A DNA stretch of 6,678 nucleotides from Actinomycetota bacterium. GTDB lineage: Bacteria; Actinomycetota; Acidimicrobiia; Spongiisociales; ZC4RG35. Within the stretch, counting starts at the first letter, position 1; each line of letters opens with the position of its first letter. The notes beneath the pieces were generated by a model, which did no database searches, was not told the origin of the DNA, and saw only the letters and a program-made list of their open reading frames with translations. The DNA lies in the NCBI GenBank assembly GCA_022615295.1, contig JAKEHF010000127.1, forward strand, positions 1 through 6,678, read 5' to 3'. The position numbers and the translations under genes were made by a program. Shown piece after piece: positions 1 to 4,693 of the stretch.

Positions 1-747
1 GCCATCCAGCCCGACGGATTGGGGCGAAGGGCGAAGCGCATGGTGGTGATGGACGTCGACTCGACCCTGATCCAGGAGGAGGTGGTCGACCTGCTGGCCC
101 GGGAGGCCGGCGTCGGGGACGAGGTCGCCGAGCTCACCGCGGCGGCGATCGCGGGAGAGGTCGACTTCGAGACCTCGCTCCGGGAACGGGTTTCCCTGTT
201 GGCGGGTCTGGGTGTCGACTCGCTGCCCAGGATCGCCTCGAATATCAGTCTCACCCCCGGGGCGAGGACGCTGATCCGCACTCTGAGACGGATGGGGGTC
301 AAGACGGCCATCGTCTCCGCCGGGTTCACCCGCTTCACCACCGCCTTGGCCGACCAGCTCGGGATCGACTACTCATTGTCGAACACCCTCGACGTCAAGG
401 ACGGGGTGCTCACCGGTGGTCTAGTCGGCGAGTTCGTGGACGGCCCGAGAAAGGCCCGGTTCCTCGAGGAGATCGCGGCCGCCGAAGGAATCCCGCTCGA
501 TCAGGTGGTGGCCATCGGTGACGGTGCCAACGACCTCGACATGCTCGCGGTGGCCGGATTGAGCATCGCCTTCAACGCCAAGCCGGTGGTGGCCAGGACG
601 GCGGAGGCTTCGATAACGGTGCCCTTCCTGGACGCCATCCTCTTCCTCCTTGGCATCCAACGGGAGCACATCGAGGCCGCCGACGCCCACGACCCCGACT
701 TCGATCAGCCGCCCCTCATCATCATCCCGGGGATACCTCCCGCCTGA
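1..747 (+). CDS. serB: Phosphoserine phosphatase SerB, 3' part (5' end outside window)
   Basis: HAD-superfamily phosphatase that hydrolyses O-phospho-L-serine to L-serine in the last step of the phosphorylated serine pathway (EC 3.1.3.3); cytoplasmic. The reading frame is open from base 1, so 248 residues are visible and the gene starts upstream. A TTG at position 19 could be called as a start but sits only 17 codons before motif I. Numbering visible residues from base 1: motif I DVDST at 18-22 (nucleophile Asp18, acid/base Asp20), the family Glu at 27 in the cap entry, motif II VSAGF at 105-109 (Ser106), motif III Lys151, and motif IV GDGANDLDM at 173-181 (Asp174, Asp178). The RRAKR linker just before motif I resembles actinobacterial SerB proteins that carry ACT domains upstream, so the missing part may be one or two ACT domains (inference). 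The tail after residue 225 is Pro- and Ile-rich and may be lineage specific. It is convergent with gnd, with 21 bp between the stop codons. Confidence 0.95.
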   Translation, partial: AIQPDGLGRRAKRMVVMDVDSTLIQEEVVDLLAREAGVGDEVAELTAAAIAGEVDFETSLRERVSLLAGLGVDSLPRIASNISLTPGARTLIRTLRRMGVKTAIVSAGFTRFTTALADQLGIDYSLSNTLDVKDGVLTGGLVGEFVDGPRKARFLEEIAAAEGIPLDQVVAIGDGANDLDMLAVAGLSIAFNAKPVVARTAEASITVPFLDAILFLLGIQREHIEAADAHDPDFDQPPLIIIPGIPPA

Positions 748-768
748 GGAGCCCGGTGGTGCCCGGAG

Positions 769-2163
769 TCACCAGTTGTGGTGGAAGAACTCACCACGTG
801 GTCGGTCGACACGTTCGAAGGTGTGGGCACCGAAGAAGTCCCGCTGCGCCTGTATCAGGTTGGCGGGGAGACGCTCCGACCGCATCCCGTCGAAGTAGGC
901 GAGTGCTGTGGAGTATGCGGGGACCGGTATCCCGGCGTCTATGGCGCCAGAGACCACACGTCGCCACGACCCCTCCGCCGAGCGGAGAGCCCCGATGAAG
1001 AAGGGGGCGAGGCTGAGATCGGTGAGATCCTTGTCCTCCCGGTAGGCGGCGGTTATCTCCTCGAGGAACACGGCGCGGATGATGCATCCCGCCCGCCACA
1101 GACCGGCCACCGACCCGGGGTCGATCTCCCACCCGTACTCCCCCGAGGCGGTCAGCATCAGACGGAAACCCTGGGTGTAGCTGACGATCTTCGATGCGTA
1201 CAGCGCCGCCTCGACGTCGTCCAGGGCCACGTCCGCCATGCCGCCCACCGGTGTGTCGAACACCCGGGACATCTTCCGACGACGCACGGGGTCCGAGGAG
1301 ACAATTCGGGCGTAGACCGCCTCGGCGACCAGGGCCGTGGGCTCGGCGAGGTCCATCGAGGCGACCACGGTCCATTTCCCGGTTCCCTTCTGACCGGCGG
1401 CGTCGAGGATCACATCGATCATGGGTCTTCCCTCTTCCGTGGCGCCGAGGATCTCGGCGGTTATCTCGACGAGATAGGAGCGGAGCCGCCCCTGGTTCCA
1501 GGTGGCGAACACCTCCCCGATCTCCGCGGGTCCCATGTCCATGCCACGGCGCAACAGGTCATAGGCCTCGGCGATGACCTGCATGTCCCCGTACTCGATC
1601 CCGTTGTGGACCATCTTGACGAAATGCCCGGCGCCGCCGGGACCGACCCAGTCACAGCATGGCTTCCCGTCCGGGGCGACCGCGGCGATCGAGGTGAGGA
1701 TCGGCTCGACCACCGGCCATGCGGTGGGATCCCCCCCCGGCATCAGCGACGGCCCGTGACGGGCTCCTTCCTCACCGCCGGAGATCCCTACCCCAAGGAA
1801 CCTGATCCCCTGAGTCGCCAACTCGGCGACCCGGCGGTCGGTGTCGGTGTACAGGGAGTTGCCTCCGTCGATGATGATGTCACCCTCGTCGAGCAGCGGG
1901 GCCAAGTCTCCGATGACTGCGTCCACCGGGGCCCCTGCCTTGACCATGAGGAGGATGACCCGTGGGCCGGCCAGGGCGGAGACAAACTCTTCGAGGGTCG
2001 AGGCGCCGACCACGCCCTTCGACCCGGCCTCGCCGGCGAGGAAGTCCTCGGTCACACCGATGGTCCTGTTGTAGACGGCCACCCGGTGGCCCGAGTCGGC
2101 CAGGTTGAGGGCCAGATTGGCTCCCATGACGGCGAGCCCGACCACACCGATGTCTGCCTTCAC
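769..2163 (-). CDS. gnd: 6-phosphogluconate dehydrogenase, decarboxylating (long form)
   Basis: Oxidises and decarboxylates 6-phosphogluconate to ribulose-5-phosphate with NADP+ (EC 1.1.1.44), the second NADPH-forming step of the oxidative pentose phosphate pathway; cytoplasmic, normally a homodimer. At 464 residues it is a full long-form enzyme. An N-terminal Rossmann fold has GLAVMGANLALN at 9-20 and YNRT at 31-34, the NADP-type Asn-Arg-Thr. Substrate and catalytic residues fall at the same numbers as in the well-studied sheep enzyme: Asn102, Ser128-Gly129-Gly130, Lys183 (general base/acid) and Glu190, the last two within GHFVKMVHNGIEYGDMQ. The C-terminal block QAQRDFFGAH is present and the protein ends in HHNW. 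The start is GTG at 2163-2161. No Shine-Dalgarno is properly spaced, but a TAGCCT -10-like hexamer ends 7 bases upstream, which suggests a leaderless mRNA. It is divergent from the ppgK-like gene, 49 bp away. A run of eight G in the coding strand (1731-1738) does not disturb the frame. Confidence 0.97.
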   Translation of the reverse strand: MKADIGVVGLAVMGANLALNLADSGHRVAVYNRTIGVTEDFLAGEAGSKGVVGASTLEEFVSALAGPRVILLMVKAGAPVDAVIGDLAPLLDEGDIIIDGGNSLYTDTDRRVAELATQGIRFLGVGISGGEEGARHGPSLMPGGDPTAWPVVEPILTSIAAVAPDGKPCCDWVGPGGAGHFVKMVHNGIEYGDMQVIAEAYDLLRRGMDMGPAEIGEVFATWNQGRLRSYLVEITAEILGATEEGRPMIDVILDAAGQKGTGKWTVVASMDLAEPTALVAEAVYARIVSSDPVRRRKMSRVFDTPVGGMADVALDDVEAALYASKIVSYTQGFRLMLTASGEYGWEIDPGSVAGLWRAGCIIRAVFLEEITAAYREDKDLTDLSLAPFFIGALRSAEGSWRRVVSGAIDAGIPVPAYSTALAYFDGMRSERLPANLIQAQRDFFGAHTFERVDRPRGEFFHHNW

Positions 2164-2170
2164 CCTATTG

Positions 2171-2176
2171 AGGCTA
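2171..2176 (-). promoter_or_regulatory. Putative -10 hexamer of gnd (TAGCCT)
   Basis: On the minus strand TAGCCT matches the actinobacterial TANNNT -10 pattern. Seven bases separate it from the GTG at 2163, the spacing expected when transcription begins at or within a base or two of the start codon. No -35 element is obvious. It is supported by pattern only. Confidence 0.45.
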
Positions 2177-2190
2177 TCGGTCTCGGCTCG

Positions 2191-2203
2191 AGGCTTTTAG
2201 CCT
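2191..2203. repeat. Palindrome AGGCT-TTT-AGCCT in the divergent promoter
   Basis: A perfect 5-bp inverted repeat with a 3-bp centre. Its right arm overlaps the putative -10 of the kinase gene. The left arm, with the G before it, recurs as GAGGCT exactly 20 bp upstream at 2170-2175, overlapping the putative -10 of gnd. A protein bound here could affect both promoters. A short palindrome can arise by chance in 49 bp, so the operator role is tentative. Confidence 0.4.
2198..2203 (+). promoter_or_regulatory. Putative -10 hexamer of ppgK-like gene (TAGCCT)
   Basis: TAGCCT matches the TANNNT pattern and lies 9 bases before the TTG at 2213. It is the same hexamer as on the other strand for gnd. The initiating transcript would have little or no leader, consistent with the absence of a Shine-Dalgarno. 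Confidence 0.4.
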
Positions 2204-2212
2204 TGCCTCGGC

Positions 2213-2944
2213 TTGGACACGACACGTCTCGGAATCGACATCGGTGGAACCGGTATCAAGGCGGGTCTGGTCGACGTCGCCCTCGGCGAGCTGGTGGGTG
2301 ACCGGGTGCGAGTCCGCACCCCGACCGAACCGGCGACGGTCATCGCCACCGTGGGGAAGCTGGTCGCCGAGATGGGCTACCAGGGCCCGATCGGAATCGG
2401 GTTCCCGTCGGTGATAAGGGACGGCCGGGTCTGGACCGCCAACAACATCGACCCCTCGTGGATCGGGCTCGAGGCGGTCTCACTCTTCTCCGAGGCCACC
2501 GGAACGGTGGTGAGGATGGTCAACGACGCCGATGCCGCCGCACTCTGTGAGGCCCGTTTCGGGGCCGCCAAGGGTGTAGACGGTGTCGTGCTCGTCGTCA
2601 CCTTTGGCACCGGCATCGGATCCGGGCTCCTCAAGGACGGGGAGCTGGTGCCCAACGTCGAGGTGGGGATCCTCGAGCTCGACGGGCACATCCCGGCCGA
2701 GACCTACTTCTGCGGCAACTCCAAGGAGGACAAGAACCTCACCTGGAACCAGTGGGGGAACAGGGCCAACCGGTTCCTCGGTCATGTCGCCAGGGTCTTC
2801 AACCCGGCTCAGATCGTGGTAGGTGGTGGTCTGGTCAACCACTGGGACCAATGGCGGGATTGTCTCGATCCACGTCTCCCCGTCACGCCCGCAGCCCGCG
2901 GCAACAATGCCGGGCTGATCGGGGCCGCCACTCTGGTCGGCTAG
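2213..2944 (+). CDS. ppgK: ROK-family polyphosphate-glucokinase-like sugar kinase
   Basis: The 243-residue protein aligns by eye over its full length with actinobacterial polyphosphate glucokinases, which phosphorylate glucose to glucose-6-phosphate using polyphosphate and/or ATP. Conserved parts seen: phosphate-1 loop GIDIGGTGIKAG (7-18), NIDPSWIG (78-85), NDADAA (104-109) with catalytic Asp105, TFGTGIGSGLL (130-140), VGGGL (203-207) and NNAGLIGAA (231-239). The ROK zinc-finger motif is absent, as is usual for PPGK. Oddities: the family sugar-binding E-x-G-H reads Glu150-Val-Gly-Ile153, so the His is lost; the basic stretch that follows in known PPGKs is replaced by PAETYFCGN; and the family GGG-x-SRKAD is GGGLVNHWD. 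The phosphoryl donor or sugar may therefore differ. TTG at 2213 is the only usable start, because an in-frame TAG lies at 2198-2200 and the glycine loop follows at once. There is no Shine-Dalgarno, so it is possibly leaderless. Family sure, exact substrate not. Confidence 0.85.
   Translation: MDTTRLGIDIGGTGIKAGLVDVALGELVGDRVRVRTPTEPATVIATVGKLVAEMGYQGPIGIGFPSVIRDGRVWTANNIDPSWIGLEAVSLFSEATGTVVRMVNDADAAALCEARFGAAKGVDGVVLVVTFGTGIGSGLLKDGELVPNVEVGILELDGHIPAETYFCGNSKEDKNLTWNQWGNRANRFLGHVARVFNPAQIVVGGGLVNHWDQWRDCLDPRLPVTPAARGNNAGLIGAATLVG
2941..2944. other. CTAG shared by two convergent stop codons
   Basis: The kinase gene ends with TAG at 2942-2944 on plus and hflX ends with TAG read from 2943-2941 on minus. 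Both stops come from one self-complementary CTAG, so the genes overlap by 4 bp with no intergenic space and no separate terminator hairpin at the junction. Confidence 0.95.
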
Positions 2945-4254
2945 CGGGCAAAGGCCGCGAAGCGCCCGACCTCCGCCGCCGGGACCCTGACATCGAGGAT
3001 GGTGCCTGCCTCGTCGTGTTTCTCCTCGATGACCTCGCCGAGCCGGTGAGCGGCGGCCACCACATCGCCTCGGCTGTAGGGGATGGCCAGCGACACGACC
3101 ACGAGCCGGGTGGCGAGCCGCTCGGCGATGGTCTCGAGCAGGGTGTCGAACCCGGTCCCTTCCTGGGCAGAGATCAGCAGCGCATCGGGGTACAGATTGC
3201 GGATCCTCTCCTGTTGGCTCTCGGACAGGGCATCGATCTTGTTGATCACCAGGAGCTCGGCGATGTCGGCAGCGCCGATCTCGGAGAGGACCTCCCGGAC
3301 CGCGGCGATCTGACCGGCGACGTCGGGGTCGGTCCCGTCTACGAGGTGAAGGAGCAGGTCGGCCTCGGTGGCCTCGGCGAGGGTGGAGCGGAAGGACTCG
3401 ACCAGCCCGTGGGGGAGACGGCGCACGAATCCGACGGTGTCGGCGAGGAGCACCAGCCGACGCCCGGGGAGTGCCAGCTTCCGCACTGTGGGGTCGAGGG
3501 TGGCGAAGAGCCGATCCTCCACGAGCACCTCGGCCTTGGTGAGAGAGTTGAGGAGCGTGGACTTCCCGGCGTTGGTGTAGCCGACTATCGACACCTGAGG
3601 CACCTGGTTTCGCCGTCTCTGCTTTCTTTGGGTCTCCCGATGCGAGGCGCTCGCCGCGAGCTGGCGCTCCAGCTTGGTGATCCGGGCCAGGATGCGACGA
3701 CGGTCCGTCTCCAACTTGGTCTCACCGGGCCCCCTGTTGGCGATACCCACTCCGGCGCCCTGTTGGGAGAAGCTCTTGCCACGCCCACGGAGACGGGGGA
3801 GGTGATAGCGGAGCAGGGCAAGCTCCACCTGGATGGCCCCCACCTTCGACGTGGCGTGCTGGGCGAATATGTCGAGGATCACCGCCTCGCGATCGACCAC
3901 GTCACACTCGAAGATCCTCATGAGGTTGCGCTGCTGGGCGGGGCTCAAGGCGTGGTCGAAGACCACCACGTCGATGTCCATGGCCTTCGCCATCACCGCC
4001 AGCTCGTCGGCCTTCCCCTTGCCTATGTAGGTGGCCGGGTCGATCACGTCTCTCCTCACGATCTCGGAGTCGACCGGGTCGGAGCCGGCGGTGTCGGTGA
4101 GCAGGGCGAGTTCGTCGAGGGAGCGTTCCTCGGCCTCCTGACTCATGCCGGGGAGGACCACCCCGACCAGAAGGGCGCGCTGGACCGCGACCTTGAGGTC
4201 GGTGACCGTGGCGGTGAGACGATGACGACGTCGGGAGGCGTGCTCTTGGGTCAT
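2941..4254 (-). CDS. hflX: Ribosome-associated GTPase HflX
   Basis: Obg/HflX-class GTPase that binds the 50S subunit and, in studied bacteria, splits stalled or hibernating 70S ribosomes under stress; cytoplasmic. The ATG at 4254 gives 437 residues, close to the usual HflX length. An N-terminal HflX domain (about 25-190) contains YIGKGKADEL (76-85) and the glycine-rich RGRGKSFSQQGAGVG (156-170) leading to GPGETKLETDRR (175-186). A basic coiled-coil linker follows (about 187-216). The G domain has G1 GYTNAGKST (225-233), the G2 block FATLDPT (250-256), G3 DTVGF (272-276), G4 NKID (338-341) and G5 SAQEG (362-366). All GTPase motifs are intact. The frame stays open 97 codons upstream of 4254, but that part is Pro/Arg/Ser-rich out-of-frame translation of the upstream small gene, so I rejected it. 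Only a weak G-rich ribosome binding site precedes the ATG. It follows the small unknown gene by 46 bp and is probably co-transcribed with it. Confidence 0.95.
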   Translation of the reverse strand: MTQEHASRRRHRLTATVTDLKVAVQRALLVGVVLPGMSQEAEERSLDELALLTDTAGSDPVDSEIVRRDVIDPATYIGKGKADELAVMAKAMDIDVVVFDHALSPAQQRNLMRIFECDVVDREAVILDIFAQHATSKVGAIQVELALLRYHLPRLRGRGKSFSQQGAGVGIANRGPGETKLETDRRRILARITKLERQLAASASHRETQRKQRRRNQVPQVSIVGYTNAGKSTLLNSLTKAEVLVEDRLFATLDPTVRKLALPGRRLVLLADTVGFVRRLPHGLVESFRSTLAEATEADLLLHLVDGTDPDVAGQIAAVREVLSEIGAADIAELLVINKIDALSESQQERIRNLYPDALLISAQEGTGFDTLLETIAERLATRLVVVSLAIPYSRGDVVAAAHRLGEVIEEKHDEAGTILDVRVPAAEVGRFAAFAR

Positions 4255-4272
4255 CGGCCCCGATGTTGGCCG
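4255..4272 (-). repeat. Small inverted repeat directly before hflX start
   Basis: In the hflX direction CGGCC, an 8-base spacer and GGCCG abut the ATG, so the mRNA could form a 5-bp G/C hairpin that partly covers the only G-rich stretch available as a ribosome binding site. The repeat is perfect but short, and such repeats are common in DNA of this composition. A regulatory role is speculative. Confidence 0.3.
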
Positions 4273-4300
4273 GATGGCCCGATGGATGACGGGGAATTGC

Positions 4301-4609
4301 TCAGAGGTACTGGCCCTCGTCGCCCACGTGGTCCTGTTCCTCTTCGGCGATGATCTGGGACTCCCTGACGGCGATGGCCGGCTTGCCCGAGGGTGGCCAG
4401 ATGAAACGCCATGCCCCCGTGGGGACCGCCCAGAAGCGCTGCCCGGTCTCCACGTCGACCAGGGCCAGGGCGTCGTTCCCGTCCTTGGTGCCGATGGGCA
4501 CCAGTAGCCCCGACCTGGTGGTCGACTCCTCGGGGGCGTGACCAACCCGCCACCCGCTCATCACCTTGTAACCGTTGTCGTGGAAGATCGGCACTTCCGT
4601 GTCCAGCAT
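4301..4609 (-). CDS. Small protein of unknown function upstream of hflX
   Basis: I do not recognise this family. The 102-residue product has normal high-GC codon usage, with nearly all third positions G or C, and runs in the same direction as hflX with a 46-bp gap, so I take it as a real gene, probably in an operon with hflX. It has no Cys, signal peptide or membrane segment. The sequence looks beta-rich and carries four Trp (20, 60, 67, 71) with motifs such as GYKVMSGWRVGH (13-24), LLVPIGTKDG (35-44) and VETGQRFWAVPTGAWRF (53-69). The last 20 residues are strongly acidic. The ATG at 4609 has no good Shine-Dalgarno. A strong one at 4655-4647 precedes a TTG at 4640, which is one base out of frame with this gene, with a six-C run (coding strand, 4635-4630) in between. 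If one C were lost, the protein would begin MDPRLRECRL and continue into the present Met. The start is therefore uncertain. Confidence 0.75.
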   Translation of the reverse strand: MLDTEVPIFHDNGYKVMSGWRVGHAPEESTTRSGLLVPIGTKDGNDALALVDVETGQRFWAVPTGAWRFIWPPSGKPAIAVRESQIIAEEEQDHVGDEGQYL

Positions 4610-4646
4610 CAGGCGACATTCTCGCAGGCGGGGGGTCCAAAGACGA

Positions 4647-4655
4647 CTCCCTTCC
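4647..4655 (-). promoter_or_regulatory. Strong Shine-Dalgarno (GGAAGGGAG) out of frame with the small gene
   Basis: On the minus strand GGAAGGGAG lies 6 bases before TTG at 4640-4638, an ideal spacing. That TTG opens a frame one base off from the supported small gene, and its translation (rich in Arg, Gly, Pro) looks like a shadow. Either the true start of the small gene is this TTG and the six-C run contains an extra base, or the match is chance. Confidence 0.4.
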
Positions 4656-4679
4656 GGCCCGGGGTGCGCAGCGGTGGAA

Positions 4680-4685
4680 TAGGGT
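4680..4685 (+). promoter_or_regulatory. maeB: Putative -10 hexamer of maeB (TAGGGT)
   Basis: TAGGGT fits TANNNT and ends 8 bases before the ATG at 4694, so transcription may start close to the start codon and give a near-leaderless mRNA. The same bases include AGGG at 4681-4684, 9 bases from the ATG, which could instead be a Shine-Dalgarno on a longer transcript. The sequence does not decide between the two. Confidence 0.35.
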
Positions 4686-4693
4686 TACGTGTC

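Larger units (their letters stand above)
2164..2212. promoter_or_regulatory. Compact divergent promoter region between gnd and ppgK-like gene
   Basis: These 49 bp are the whole space between the GTG of gnd and the TTG of the kinase gene, so both promoters must lie here or inside the opposite gene. It holds two TAGCCT hexamers facing outwards (2176-2171 on minus, 2198-2203 on plus), GAGGCT twice exactly 20 bp apart (2170-2175 and 2190-2195), the palindrome AGGCT-TTT-AGCCT (2191-2203), and CTCGGCT twice 25 bp apart (2182-2188 and 2207-2213). No convincing -35 box is seen for either direction. The repeats are seen directly; their role as regulator sites is inference. Confidence 0.6.
4610..4693. 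promoter_or_regulatory. Divergent intergenic region, small unknown gene / maeB
   Basis: 84 bp separate the ATG of the minus-strand small gene from the ATG of maeB. On the plus side it carries a TAGGGT -10-like hexamer close to maeB. On the minus side I find no TANNNT hexamer, only a strong purine-rich ribosome binding site. No clear operator palindrome is seen. Confidence 0.5.

Noticed and set aside
19..21. TTG at 19 as the serB start
   Set aside because: The frame is open to base 1 and the sequence before motif I resembles the linker of longer actinobacterial SerB proteins, so the gene most likely begins outside the window.
778..2301. Long plus-strand open frame (507 codons) covering gnd in antisense
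   Set aside because: It mirrors a clear gnd gene and its translation is rich in Gly, Arg, Asp and His with no recognisable domain. Long antisense frames are expected opposite G/C-rich third positions.
2752..4353. Long plus-strand open frame (533 codons) covering hflX in antisense
   Set aside because: All HflX motifs are on the other strand. The antisense product is low-complexity in Gly, Asp, Val and Leu and starts inside the kinase gene out of frame.
4255..4545. N-terminal extension of HflX by 97 codons
   Set aside because: The extension is Pro/Arg/Ser-rich, overlaps the better-supported small gene in another frame, and would make HflX far longer than its family.
4251..4640. 129-codon minus-strand frame starting at the TTG with a strong Shine-Dalgarno
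   Set aside because: Its composition (Arg, Gly, Pro, His) is typical of a shifted frame. The overlapping 102-residue frame has proper codon bias. The start signal itself is kept as a finding.
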